Below, piece by piece: positions 1 through 13,456 of a DNA stretch of 64,000 nt (position 1 is its first letter; the number at the start of each line of letters is the position of its first letter). The DNA lies in the NCBI GenBank assembly GCA_002794785.1, contig NBBA01000009.1:248001-312000 (forward strand), in the 5' to 3' direction. Below the pieces are notes generated by a model that was not told the origin of the DNA, ran no database searches, and was given only the letters and a program-made list of their open reading frames with translations. The stretch comes from Coniferiporia sulphurascens (taxonomy: Eukaryota > Basidiomycota > Agaricomycetes > Hymenochaetales > Hymenochaetaceae). A program made the translations under genes and the position numbers.

Positions 1-1453
1 CCGTCTGACAGCGAGCAGCCGAAGCAGCACAAACGCGCGAATACGGGTGTTCCTCCATCATCCCATGACTCATCCCGAGTCGATGACTCCCCCACTTCTG
101 CTCTCACCGCTGCAGCAGGCACGTTAAATGACCGTGACGTCGCCATGAGCGACACGGACGCTGAGGTTGACGCTCCCGCCACTATTAACGACACGACCGC
201 GTCCACCCCGACTGCAGCAGACGGGAAGGCTGACTCCTCCGGTGTCCAGTCTTCTGTGGACAACATCCAGGCTGGCTCATCATCGATACCAGGCAGTACC
301 ACTGCTGCTCCCACAGCCAGCACCGCGCCGCCCGCGCCATCCCCGTCGGCTATGATTCATATGCGATGTCTTATTGTCACGCAAGACGCGTCCATTATCA
401 TCGGGCGCGCGGGCAAGCACGTCAACGAGATCCGCGAGAAAAGCGGCGCGCGTGTCATGGTCTCCGAGAGTATCCCTGGCAACCCGGAACGCATTCTGAA
501 TGTTAGTGGTCCGTTGGATGCAGTCTCAAAAGTGCGCCATTTCTGTTTGTGACATCGGTATCAGCACTGATATGCGCTTAGGCGTTTGGGCTCATAGTAC
601 GGAGGATAAACGACGAACCGTTCGACGTTCCATCTGTTCCCGGTAGTCGAGCAGTGACTATCAAGTTCATGATCCCGAACTCGCGCATGGGCTCTATAAT
701 CGGAAAGCAGGGGGCAAAGATCAAGGAAATTCAGGACGCCAGTGGCGCAAGACTCAATGCAAGCGAGGGCATGCTACCTGGCTCGACCGAGGTAATTGGC
801 TTTCAACACCGACGTCTTTCACGCTTTAATACTTTTACAGCGTGTACTCAGCGTCGCGGGCGTTGCTGACGCTATACACATTGCTACATACTACATCGGC
901 AACATTCTTATCGAGTGTCAAGAACGCATGCCCTCCTCCACTAACTCTTCCTATCGCCCTTCGAACCGCGCTCCGCGTCCCCCAGCCAACACCGGTTCCT
1001 CGTACATTCCCGGATATCCCGCCCCTGCAAATATATATGCCCCCATGCCGCCACACGCTCCTCCTCACTTGCACAACCCCCCGCAGCAATTACAGACACA
1101 ACAAATATATATTCCCAATGATCTTGTTGGGTGCATTATTGGAAAGGGCGGGAGCAAAATAAATGAGATCAGACACATGAGCGCAAGTCAAATCAAGATC
1201 ATGGAACCAGGAGCGACTGCACCAGGCATGAATGGTGCACCTGGAGGTACAGAGAACGAGAGGCTGGTTATCATTACTGGTCAACCGCAGAACATTCAAA
1301 TGGCGGTGCAATTGTTGTACCACGTGAGTATATGTGAATCCTCGGATCTGGAGGGGTGGCTGATGAAATTTCTCTTCTTTTCAGCGTCTTGAGCAAGAAA
1401 AGCAAAAACAGCAACAGCTTGCCCAAACTCAGACCCAACAGCGTCCCATGTAA
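1..1453 (+). CDS. Three-KH-domain RNA-binding protein (PBP2/HEK2/Rnc1-like), 5' end cut by window
   Basis: Poly(C)-binding/hnRNP K-type protein that would bind single-stranded RNA and act in mRNA fate control. Exons read as 1-531, 582-791, 841-1323 and 1385-1453, together 430 codons in one frame. The frame is open from base 1 through the ATG at 145, so the gene probably begins left of the window and the ATG at 145 is internal. Three KH folds are visible from their GxxG loops: KH1 with IIGRAGKHVNEIR, KH2 with SIIGKQGAKIKEIQ, KH3 with CIIGKGGSKINEIR. Between KH2 and KH3 lies a Pro/Tyr-rich linker, and the tail is Gln-rich (EQEKQKQQQLAQTQTQQ). The first 130 residues are Ser/Thr/Ala/Pro-rich and look disordered. 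Family assignment is firm; which fungal paralogue (Pbp2, Hek2 or Rnc1) is inference. Confidence 0.9.
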
Positions 1454-1807
1454 TACTATATATCTGCTCTTTCACTAGCTGCTATGAGTTTTAACTGCTC
1501 GCGTATTTGTTCGCCCATTTCCTCTTTGCCAGTTCGCTCTGATAGTCTGCTGAAGTCGCTTTTCTTACGGACGAGTCTACTTACCCATTATTTACACCCC
1601 CCCCCTCCCCCGCTTATTTTGTGTTTTCTTTTTGCGCTGGTCTGTCAAAGTTTTCTTTCTTCTTTCTTTATAATGTATAGTTCAATAAGTAGCTCTGCAA
1701 TCTTGTTTCAAGATACGGAGGAATCTGTAAATAATCTGTCGACACAAGTGTTTATAGCTGTGGCGTTGCGGTGTCGCTGCTGCTTGTCCTCTTAACCTCA
1801 CTGCGGT
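1454..1807. other. Intergenic, pyrimidine-rich
   Basis: This stretch lies between the KH gene stop and the phosphodiesterase start. It is T/C-rich, with a run of C broken by one T at 1597-1611. It probably holds the 3' UTR of one gene and the promoter and leader of the next. I see no further gene. Confidence 0.5.
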
Positions 1808-2495
1808 ATGGGTACGTTCGGAACCTGACCTGTGCTGGAGTCTAGGCTCGCTCAGTGCATTTGCAGGCATCGCGATATGGATTATGCCTCCCTTTGCCGA
1901 GGCTACGAAGCTGAAACAGCTCATGCACGTAGCTGCTATCGATTCGCTCACGTACCGTGTACCGTCGTTTGAGCCACACATTACGCTTGCGTCCTTTCCG
2001 TCCTCGACGCCAATCGCCTCTTTGCGGGCAGCGCTGACGGGAACGCTGGCGCAAGAGATCACACCGCCTCTGCGCATCACGTTCGCCGCTCTCGTGGCCG
2101 GTGACCACTTCTTCCGCTCGGTGCTCGTGGACGTCGCGCATACACCCACGCTGGATGCGCTCCTCGCGGGTGTACGGCGTGCAGTGGAGCAGAGCGTCGG
2201 GGGTGAGGTCGATGCACGCAGCCCGCGCTTCCCGCACCTGTCGCTGCTGTACGTCCCTGACGAGCACGCGACAGACCGCGGGCGTGTGCGGGAAGCGCTG
2301 TGGGACGCGTTTGGCGTGCACGTCGATTCGGACGAGACGGACGAGAACAACGGGCGAATTGCATTCAAACTACCAGACGAAGCAGGAAGACTCGGGGGCT
2401 TTGACGCATGCGAGGCTTGGATTGTACGATGCGAGGGCACGATCGAGGATTGGGAGGTACTTGACAAGATCCCTATTAACGGACGAGATCGATGA
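1808..2495 (+). CDS. CPD1: 2',3'-cyclic-nucleotide 3'-phosphodiesterase (2H phosphoesterase, CPD1-type)
   Basis: A 210-residue enzyme of the fungal/plant cyclic phosphodiesterase family, which opens ADP-ribose 1'',2''-cyclic phosphate made during tRNA splicing. The two 2H catalytic motifs are present: EPHITLASF (H-x-T) near residue 40 and FPHLSLLYV (H-x-S) near 120. The long open frame starts at 1884 (MPPFAEATK), but the family begins with Met-Gly and an aliphatic/Trp strand. ATGG at 1808-1811, an intron at 1812-1866 (gtacgt...gcag, 55 bp) and an exon from 1867 give MGIAIWIMPPFAEA, in frame and matching the family strand. I therefore place the start at 1808 with a 4-nt first coding exon. Identity is firm; the start is a strong inference. 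Confidence 0.88.
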
Positions 2496-4022
2496 TTTGC
2501 TGGTCATGCACATTTGATCGTCAATTATGCAATCATCCAAGCCGTCCTCCCTCGATTCCCTAACCCCATAAGTACATTAAAATTCAATTGGTGTGCCAAC
2601 ATCCAGCTTCCCATACTTACGAGCTATGGAAGGCCCCCCTTACTAGCCAGGAAGTTTACCTCTCGAAGGCCCTTAAAATGCGCACAAACCGCGACAGTGA
2701 CTGCATCCTTCGCGACTTCGGCTTCCCTCACCATTTCCCATTGCCACAATACGTATGACTACAGGGAACGGCAGCTTCGACTTCTTCACAAAATTCCCAG
2801 CTACGATCCCCATTCCTGGCCTTAGTAAACCGGGGGTGTAAGAGATAATTTCCATTCAACAACCTGAATCTGCAAGATACAGGACCCGTACAGGCGACCA
2901 TCGGATTGGATTTCAACAAGCATCTCTATTGCCGACGACAGAGTCTGAGGGCTTCTTCTATTCAATCTTGTTCCCTTTTGATGCAACAGCGCGCACTATG
3001 GCGGCGCGACGCCGCATTCATCTGGCACGCGCGCAGAGGCATCTTCGCATGCAAGCCGGTGCGTGGCAGGGAGGAAGGGATCTAGGCTACTTAGAAGGCA
3101 CTGAACTCAGGTGATCCTGGGTCCAGACTGTGCTAGGAGCGAAACCTTGACGGAGAGTGCGTGGGTACGGTCGTCGGCTGGGGAAGAAGGGGCGTCCCTG
3201 AGGAATACCGTTGTGGGAGCTTAGGCGACCAGTTTGAGTGCTCCCCCAATCAATGAGTAGCGATGACTGCGCATCTCCTGGCTCGTACTAATTTAGGGAA
3301 GCAAGAACACGTAAATATTAACTCGGTTAGGAGAGCGGTCGGGTAGTGAGGGAACATGCCGACATCAGCGCTGAGGTACGAGGCTGCGGGGGGATGCCAG
3401 CATCAATGTGTCCGTTGAGATTTGAGGGGCGGCGTAACTTGTCCTCGCTGGTATTTCGTGCTCATGAAAAAAAGGAGACTGGAATCCTGTTCCGGTAATA
3501 TTAGTAAGGACTAATCTTACATCATCCATTAGTGCCCTCGCCGTATGGCCTTCTCGCGCTTCTCACCATTAGTATTGTAAGTCCGTCCCAGGTACATCTC
3601 TACCTTTATTCTTTCGATATTTGATTCAAATTATTTTTTATGCCTCAAAGCTCTCCGGGAAAACAGCTTAAGCCTGTTTCCCCCGTTGGACCCTCACTTG
3701 ACCTGTGCTCGTACTCAAATCGGCCTTGCCGCGAAGATGTATGTAACTCGGTATATCCAGTCGGCAAAAGCGCTTGCGTCCTTGGATCGCGCACGCCCGA
3801 TCTGGTGGTAGTAGTCACTGCGTCGATCAACAATTCTAGGCCTATCTGCCCGACCCTGGGCTCGTCCCCCTCCGCCGACTTGATGGCCTCCAACTCAGCC
3901 TTTCCGAAGGCCTCAATGCACCCTTCCCCAAATTCGCTCGGGTCTCCTGCCACCCGTCACTTTCCCTTCGACCACCACGTTGCGGGCGTGCCCCTCTCAT
4001 CCCCGCCCTCATCCCCCCACAC
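2496..4022. other. Intergenic, no gene seen
   Basis: About 1.5 kb between the phosphodiesterase and the first MFS transporter. Short open frames exist on both strands but none has a recognisable domain or consistent exon joins. The segment at 3640-4020 keeps one frame open for 200 codons, but the transporter's real first exon lies in a different frame. The nearest part should hold the transporter promoter. Confidence 0.5.
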
Positions 4023-6688
4023 ATGTTGGATTCAGAACCGTCTGGCAGCATCGACTCAGATGACAGTCATCCTCCTGAGCCCTTCCCAGAGAGCCTCACA
4101 GTCCAGTTCGAGTCTCGGCCACCCTCGCCCGTGCGCACGGACGCCCCTATCAATCCCGTTTTCGAAGAGCGAACCTTGTGCGCTAACACCCCATTTCCTT
4201 TATGGTAGCGCTTTCAACCTGACCATGTCCGTGAATTTGTAGGAGAAATGTTGACAAACGCTTGCTCCCTGTTTTGGCCCTGCTTTATGCCTCCGCTTTT
4301 ATAGATGCAACTAACCTCTCTATGGCGCGCCGGGTGGGCGCAGATAGGGATTTTGTGCGTCTTTCTCTACTGTGTGCCGAGTGATTTGACTGAACAGACT
4401 GCTTAGAATCTGTTAATAGGACACAGATACTATATCGTGTCCTCCGTATTTTACGTGCCGTTCATACTGTACGCATATGTTACTTCTTCTGCCTGTGAGG
4501 TTCAGGTGTCGCAACTTGTAGGGGTCGTTAGATTACAGCTACCATTCAACCTGGCGCTGAGACGTATCGGCCCGGCGACATGGCTGGGGACGATTACCTT
4601 TCTTCTTGGAGTCGTTCAATTAAGCCTGGCTTTCGTGAGCGAATGGAGTCAACTTTTGGGTGTCCGTACTATCCTAGGGTTTCTGGAGGCAAGCCGTTTT
4701 TCGCCGCCTTTTTACATCACTTGACTTGGTCTCTTTCCTTTCTCTCTCAGGCCGCCATTCTTCCTAGGTGCGTATATCCGCGGCGACCCAGTTGCCTGGC
4801 TCGCTAACGCAGAAGACAGCTGTATATATATCATTTCGTGTTGGTATACTAGGCATGAGCTCCATATACGCGTGGCTCTGTTTTACTCTGTGTATGTCTT
4901 TTCCCCTAGCTCATCATCTTTTTTCGGTGGAAAGACTCCCACTCACTATACCCTTTCTTCCCCTGGACTGTTTCAGCTCCGTATTCGTGAGCTCTTTCAC
5001 AGACATTCTCGCTCTTGGCCTAAGCAAGATCCGAAATGGAGGACTGACAGGGTGGCGCTGGATATTTGTGCGTACAAGTACTTATCCTCTTCCCTCCCCT
5101 TATCCTAATACACTTATAGGCTATCGAAGGCGTCGTAACCGTATTAGTATCATTCTACGGATATTCCGGTTTGTTTTCGTTCTTTTCAGGTCTCAAATTT
5201 GTGGCTAAGATCCACCCCATTTCAAAGCCATCTTGCCTTTGTGCGCATATGTCTCTTGTCTTTTGCACAATGAACTCTCATTATGACTGTAGTCCAGACC
5301 GGCCAAGAAATGTGTTTGAAAGAATCTTCTCGAATGACGAGATTGGTCTTGTTCGACAACGCATAGAACTTGATCGAGGCGACTACATGCCTGATGCCCT
5401 GGACGAAACAAAATTACACATGTACCTCGCAGACCTGAAGCTGTGGGCTTACGGATTTTTAATGCTGAGCGCGACGATGTAAGTGACCACTGGTCTCTGC
5501 GCGAAACATTGATTCTGATTGGTTTACACAGGGCCATATATGTGCGTTCATTATATATTTTGTCAGCTAGCCTGCGTTGCTTATCAACCTATTGGTTGCA
5601 ATAATTAGACCTTTGTACGTGAATTATTTATTCTTGTGGAGATAATGGCCAGTTGACCTGTATATATCCAACAACAGCCGATTGTGAGCATCTTGTTTAT
5701 TTTTGTTACTTCAGAAAACCTGACATTTCCGGGTCTGCAATTGACCAAGTTTCTCCCTATGTCTCTCCCGTCAGTTCTGGGTAATTGACACATTTCGGTA
5801 TAATCATACTAACGATAAGGACATTGCTTGTGTCTGCAGCAGAGGTACTGATTTTAGCACCGCTGACTCACAGCTGTTGGTAAGCCCTTCCCTTGTTGCA
5901 CCAGACCTACCCACGTTATATGCTACACAGTTTATTCCAGCAGGAATCTTTGCGACCATCCTCGTCATTCTAACGGGATTTTTATCTGATCGATTGAGAA
6001 TGCGTGGTCCTTTCATAGTCTTCCATTTTATTCTTACCACTGTCGGAATGTGCATGATTGGGTTTTCGAGTCATCGCGGGGTACGGTCTCCGGCTTTGAC
6101 TACCCGTACGGGGGCTAACGTCGTCTCTAGGTCAAGTTTGTTGGTTGTATATTTGAATACGGGGGTTCCCAAGGCTAGTGCCTTGCTCCGTTTCCTTGGG
6201 AACATCTGAATTACCCTAACATTATTGTTATAGCAAATGTATCTACAATCTTGACATACGTGCGTACAATTTCTGCGTTATCTAGTGCGCGTCTGACCGA
6301 TCCGCAGCAAGCAAATAATGTACGCCTGCACTCCAAGCGTCTGGTAGCAATATCCGTGGTTGCCACGCTCGGCGGTGTAGGGGGACTTCTCTCAGTCCTC
6401 GCATTTCCGCGATCTGCTGCCCCAGATTATACCATCGGTCTGTGGCTAACGCTTGTGCTGCAGATGGCGGGTGTGATCACCGCGGGATTTCTGATGGTCT
6501 GGCTCCACTGGGAGAACGAGGGTGCCGTGCCCGCTGCGGAAGGACTCGGAAGGGATAGGGACGCCGGGGAGGAGCGGGAAACGAGGCCAGGGACTCCAGG
6601 CCCTTCGCGAGGGAGGCAGGTCGGAAGGGGAAGAGAAGAGAGAGAAGGGATGAACGAGGGGTTGGAAGGCTTCCAATATATGATCTGA
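4023..6688 (+). CDS. MFS transporter, Dal5/anion:cation symporter family, very intron-rich
   Basis: Twelve-helix organic-anion/vitamin/amide permease of the Dal5-Tna1-Vht1-Liz1 type; the substrate cannot be told. Exons I can join in frame: 4023-4177, 4243-4354, 4407-4478, 4539-4688, 4751-4767, 4820-4891, 4977-5067, 5120-5172, 5293-5478, 5532-5541, about 5750-5787, then from about 5840 to the stop through at least five more exons. Family landmarks appear in order: RNVDKRLLPVLALLYASAF in TM1, LALRRIGPATW, SCWYTRHEL, GGLTGWRWIF, SDRLRMRGPF, and LTYQ-QANNV near TM10. The C-terminal tail is charged and Gly/Arg-rich. Two exons are only 17 and 10 nt, and the intron at 4689-4750 is GC-AG. One junction near 5787 does not resolve cleanly with a canonical donor. 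It reads as an intact gene rather than a relic, with this one doubt. Confidence 0.75.
4689..4750 (+). other. GC-AG intron in the MFS transporter
   Basis: The exon ends ...GAG and the intron opens gcaagc and closes ctctctcag. No GT donor here keeps both the frame and the family alignment. With the GC donor the protein reads GFLEAAILPS-CIYIISCWY, which fits the TM4-TM5 region of the family without insertions. The following exon is just 17 nt (4751-4767). Confidence 0.7.
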
Positions 6689-8047
6689 GTAGTTGACAAC
6701 TGGCTCGTAAACATACTTACAGTCGACAACTGGCACTTATTTTTGACCAATCGGCCACACAAACGAAGCGCCGCCGGTGTATGATAATACTGAACATATT
6801 TAATTGTCATGCGGGTCCTTTTGCGTAGTGGTTATTCTATTTTACTCTCTGCACTAAGCCATTCGTTTTTCGAATGATCTCTGTATATTGAAATATAAAC
6901 TCTGACGACGTGAGTATCACGAGCTTTAGGAGCATGTAATCTTCTCGCTCAGGCAGAGATGTTGGCATGATAAAGACCTATTTGGTCCCACTAACAGTGG
7001 AACTGCGAATTGTGATTGTTTGAGCTTTCTTGATGATTTTTGTTGAGACACCGCGAGTGCAGTTTTACACACGGACCCAGAGTCTGCAGTATCTGTACTT
7101 TTATATTCTTAGTTTAAAGCTATATCGACGCGGCGCCGTACGGGCTGTATACACATACTATCCGGACTCCCGGGCCGGACTGAAAGAAGATCGACGGTGC
7201 CAGCGATAGACCAGGCACATTAGTAGTCGAGTACGAATCGGAATTAATGTCCTGACTTTTGGTATACCCATCGATCTACTAGTAGTGTTTACGGTCCACG
7301 ATTATTTTCAACCGCCTGAGGACTGTTCGCCGAATAGAAGCTTGGAAGCCAAGGCACAAGGTCGCATCTACAAAGGCCGGCCTTTCTGTATAACGGCCCT
7401 AGATGCCCCGCGGATTTGTCATTACGCATCTTAGCTTCTCTCGTGCCACTGACGGACAACCATCATGTAGAAATTCAGTAGAATATCATTCTTTATTTGT
7501 GATATTCTATTACTATTTTGTGGTATGACGGCGTGATTCGACATAAATTTCCGGATGTACTACTTTTGAAACGAGAAATGTAGGTATGTACTCGGATACT
7601 TTGTCCCCTTGATGAATTTCTACGACTATTTCACCACTACTACCTCTCAGAGGTATTTATGGCAAATTGAAACTGCGCCTACCAAATCCGGACTTGCGGA
7701 ACTATTTGTGATCGACACAACCTTCTATGGAAATTCAATACGTGCTCAAGTACAGTGTGACCAAAAGCCTGCAGTATTTCTACTTATGTAGCATGATATA
7801 AACGAGAAGCCCAGTCAACGTGAATCCTATGAGCTGCTAGTGTTGACAAGATTAATGTGCCAGCTTATGCTTACATGTGCAGGCGATGTCCCGTGCCTGT
7901 GCCATCGTTCCCCGCTTAAGTGTGGCAACAGAGATACTGCGACAAGGATCAGTTTTTTGGTTTTGGTTGCGAGTTGTTGTGGCTGCGGGACCCTAGAGCA
8001 AAAATAATATTTACAACCGAAATTTGTCTCTTATAAAATGAAGAGAG
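6689..8047. other. Intergenic, no gene seen
   Basis: About 1.36 kb of AT-richer sequence between the transporter stop and the tRNA terminator. I find no exon chain, tRNA or inverted repeat that I can support. A 60-codon frame at 7609-7791 has no recognisable content. Confidence 0.45.
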
Positions 8048-8052
8048 AAAAA
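8048..8052 (-). terminator. RNA polymerase III terminator of tRNA-Ser
   Basis: Five A on the + strand, that is five T on the transcribed strand, starting 6 nt past the tRNA 3' end. This is the normal Pol III stop signal. Confidence 0.75.
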
Positions 8053-8057
8053 GAGAG

Positions 8058-8139
8058 CGACGCCAGCAGGATTCGAACCTGCGCCCTCAAAGAGGAGCAG
8101 CTTTCTAAACTGCCGCAGTAACCACTTTGCTATAGCGCC
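8058..8139 (-). tRNA. tRNA-Ser (anticodon AGA)
   Basis: 82 nt on the minus strand. The acceptor stem GGCGCTA pairs with TGGCGTC using two G-T wobbles. The T arm is GCAGG-TTCGAAT-CCTGC, and the B box is intact. The anticodon stem-loop is GCAGT-TTAGAAA-GCTGC, with anticodon AGA at 8104-8106. A long variable arm (CCTC-TTT-GAGG) makes it a type II tRNA, as expected for serine. There is no intron, and CCA is not encoded, as usual in eukaryotes. Confidence 0.92.
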
Positions 8140-8490
8140 CGAGGACAGGTTTTGGGTGTTTGATTTATACAATCCTCAAATTCCTTTATCGATGTTCCTC
8201 AAAAAGAGAGTATCAACACCAACACCACAGTACACTTGCAAGTGGAGTCAGATTGTCCCGAAATTAGCATTAGATAATGTATTGCGAGCAAAGGATGTTA
8301 GTACAGTGATAGTCTTATGGATACTGGTACGGTTACATGCAAATAGTAGAAGCCAGCAGGACCCTTCAAGTTAGGTCACTTGCATAATGGCAGCCACGGT
8401 GCTTTCGGTGCAGTGAACTGTGACTGGACCTCAACATCGCTTCATCACGCCCTTCAGGCATCGTCGGGCTCTGGAGGGATTTCGCTTGCA
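8140..8490. other. Intergenic, likely tRNA and cyclin C upstream regions
   Basis: About 350 bp between the divergent 5' ends of tRNA-Ser and cyclin C. I see no gene; it should hold the cyclin C promoter. Confidence 0.45.
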
Positions 8491-10036
8491 ATGGCGACGG
8501 ATTTTTGGGCTTCTTCACACTTGTAAGCGTTTTCCTTCTGTTTATTTAACACCACTCTTACAACGGCTTTAAGCAAAAGGTGGATCATTGACCGCGCAAC
8601 AATTCACCAAGCACGTTCAGAGGACCGTCAATATGTCGATGACCCGGACCACCTTGCGCTCCTCGGAATATTCTTTGCCAACTGTCTGTTCTTTCCCCTG
8701 CCTCCAGTTGGCTCATATAATGCTCACCACGCGCCTAGATCAGTGATGTCGAGGTTGGGCAACAAGCTGAACATGCGTCAGCGAGTTATTGCGACCGCGA
8801 CTGTCTTCTTTCGCCGATTCTACTTGAAGAACTCGTATTGTGAGACGGATCCGTATTTGGTTCTCGCCGCATGCTGCTATGTCGCGGCAAAGGCGGAGGA
8901 ATCGCCTGTGCACATTAAGACTGTGATCATGGAGGCCCGTAATGTCTTTAGTGCGTATACTCTTGCTTTACTACATTTTAATAACCTAATTCGATTTCAG
9001 GCGAGTATAACATTCGACATTTTCCTACCGACAACTCCAAGCTTGCAGAGATGGAATTCTACCTAGTCGACGACCTAGAATGCGATTTGGTCGTTTTCCA
9101 TCCTTACCGGACACTGATGACCCTGGTGCGAGATACAAGTCAGGTTGGGCAAGATGCCGAGAAGGAGGCGGGTGAATTAGGGACAGGTATTGATGACGGA
9201 CCTCGCTATTGGGGAACTGGCGAAGGAAGGCTCGATATGCATACCGGAGGCATTCAGAGCGTTTGGTTAGTCCGTATGCACGTCTTTTACCGTCTGACGT
9301 TGAATTTGAAAAAAAAAATAGGTTCTTGATAAACGACACTTATCGCTCCGATATCTGCATACTATATCCTCCCCATCTTATAGCCATCGCCGCTCTTTAT
9401 CTCATATGTGTCCTCAATCCGTTTGTCAGGCAGTCACATATTGAATGGGTTGAACAAGAAACGGCTCGTGCGGCAGCCCAGAACCAAGCCGGACCGTCTA
9501 CCCGCCGCTCTCTCCGACACAGTAGTTCCTCTGGCTCTTCATCCGTTCCTCAGAAGCGTGCTTCGACAACAAACAGCGCTGAGACGGGCACCGACGATGC
9601 CGCAGCGTCCAAGCCCAACATCCCTCTGCAGGATTTTGTTGGCTTCTTTGCTAACCTTAACGTCAACATGCGTCTTGTGGCGGTCATCGCACAGGAGATG
9701 ATCTCGTTCTACGCGCTGTGCGACCGTCTCAAGGAGGACTTCAATCCGAACAGTGCAGCAAACCAAAGTCATATGCAAACACATGGAACGGGTATGGGTT
9801 CATGGACTCGTAGCCACTCACACATCCAAGCGGCCGGTGCAGGGAATAGGGGTGGAATTGTCACTGGTGGCGAGGACGCATCCAAAGCTACCTCAAAGTT
9901 TGACGTGGATTCAATGTTTCTTGTGCAGTTGCTCAACAAGATGCGTGCGATGAAAGAAGCGGACGTGGCACATCCTGCATCGGGACAGCCGGTCGCGGTA
10001 AACAGGCTACTGGAAAGAACTCAAGGAGCTGGATGA
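8491..10036 (+). CDS. SSN8: Cyclin C, Mediator CDK8-module subunit (SSN8/SRB11)
   Basis: Regulatory partner of Cdk8/Srb10 in the Mediator kinase module, acting on RNA polymerase II transcription. Exons: 8491-8522, 8574-8683, 8744-8950, 9001-9265 and 9322-10036, totalling 442 codons plus stop. The N-terminus MATDFWASSHFKRWIIDRAT is diagnostic of cyclin C. The first cyclin box follows (LNMRQRVIATATVFFRRFY, YVAAKAEESP) and then a second repeat with NDTYRSDICILYPPHLIA. The protein is longer than animal cyclin C because of a Ser/Ala/Gln-rich insertion and tail. Introns are 50-60 bp. The intron at 8951 starts gtgcgt. Confidence 0.93.
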
Positions 10037-11663
10037 TTTGGACAATAATTTCATGTTCTAATACTATGAATGATAATATCTTGATTCCACATATTCCGGG
10101 TACATAGGCCGGTGGTAATCTTGCGCCACTGGATAAGGTGTCAGAAGGTGATCAAACAACGTGGTGTGCAATAACTCGTAAACGGGTTGAATAACGAAGC
10201 GCGATAAAAAAGGAACGCTAGCACAAAGGCAGTGGACTGTTTTTAAGGTGAAAGCCGCAGCAGATACTATTTGCACATAGCCTCGGTACGATGCTACGCG
10301 CGAAATCCTTCCAGTGGCCAGGAACCGTCTCAGGGCGTGTCTTGCTCGTCGTTTATTACAGTAAATATAACTGCATATTGATGAATTGAGATGTGAGGGT
10401 GAAAAGCCCACGCGACCCGAATGACGAATCCCTGTGTAGTCATTTGACAGGGCTTTTGGATGGTTCATCGTCGCGAGCAACATTATAAAGTCTGAGTATT
10501 GGGGCGACGCGTTAGAATCAAGTGGAAGATGGGGTTTTTAGGTGTCATGCAAACCACGCGTTTGCGACACAGTTTTAGGGAGAAAGTCTCGATCAAAGTG
10601 GTTCAAGGGGGCCATCTTGTTATTTTCTGTTTGCGCGCGGTGGTCACACTCTTCCAAAGCATGCAGCACTTCCTCCAATTCAACCATCATATATTCAGGC
10701 TGTTGATTCAGTATACGGTGCCATTAATCCTCAGCCTGTTCTTTAACTGGGGCCCGAATTCCGGGAGGGGGAACGAAATTCAGTGTCTGTTAAAGGAGGA
10801 TTGCGATTTAGAACGTTCAAAAATGAACCTTGCCGTGTCCGTACGCTTTCGCTTTCGCTGACGATAGGCAAAATAGTGAGGTCTTCCTGGCCTCGTCTGT
10901 GACTGAATTTTCAGTCGCTTGTCAGATTTCTGGCAAGACTTCGTCGAAGGCGTCAGAATCGGACTCGAGAGCATACTTAATGCTAGCTGGAGTAGGGCCT
11001 CGGATAACCACGTAGGCATACACCCGTCCCTGGAGAGTAGCGGTTGCTCGCTATACATCGATACAGTGGAGAACCTACAAAATGTTCCGGGGAAATCTGG
11101 GCCTGAGGGCGAAAATAAGGCGGTTAGGCGGAGAACCAAAGTACGCCTCACTGGGAAAGTAGCATAGTTACTCACTGCGCCTTCAATCCTCGCTGCTTAT
11201 TTGCAGAGATATCTGGGCACTTAAAGCATAGCGAAGACTTTATTATTGCCAAAGTTAGAGCAGTCTCAATGGTGTCTAGAGATGCGGGTGACCACGCCTA
11301 GAGCGGAGAAGACGTCAATTAGACACGTAAAATATGAGCACGTAGCAGGCAGGTTACAGGCAACTGACACTGACAATTTTGTCTCTGGTTTTATAAAAAT
11401 TTCCTATTTTTTGCCGCTATTCTGAGAGAGCTTTGACCACCAGCTCAGATTATACGGAAAGGAAAAGCGGACAAGTATCGCGGTAGTATTAATTATGGAG
11501 TTTGGCAGTACCGACGCGCTGACCAGTAAGCAACGTGTCAAGAGTCGGCCGAATACGGAACGGACCGAAGCGATTGAGGCGGAGATTGAAGTCTACGCGC
11601 TCTCAGTTTTTCTCTCGACTCGCTGTTCAGTACGACCATCCTTGTCGCCTGCTGTGCTCGACG
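10037..11663. other. Intergenic, no gene seen
   Basis: About 1.6 kb between cyclin C and the ATP synthase beta gene. Several open frames of 80-140 codons occur on both strands (for example 10064-10483 minus and 10780-11175 minus), but none shows a domain or start context I trust. A TTATAAAA element lies at 11391, about 270 bp before the ATP2 start. Confidence 0.4.

Positions 11664-13456
<1,793 letters not shown>

Noticed and set aside
1682..2467. Minus-strand open frame of 261 codons
   Set aside because: It lies opposite the phosphodiesterase gene, which has both catalytic motifs; the antisense protein is Ser/Arg-rich low complexity.
3640..4242. Plus-strand open frame of 200 codons before the first MFS gene
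   Set aside because: The transporter's first exon (4023-4177) is in another frame and joins cleanly to TM1; this frame has no domain.
4023..6688. Reading the first MFS gene as a decayed pseudogene
   Set aside because: Frames first looked scrambled, but small introns, one GC-AG intron and micro-exons reconcile all but one junction and the family motifs are intact.
10064..11175. Open frames on the minus strand between cyclin C and ATP2
   Set aside because: No domain, no codon bias and no exon joins; treated as intergenic.
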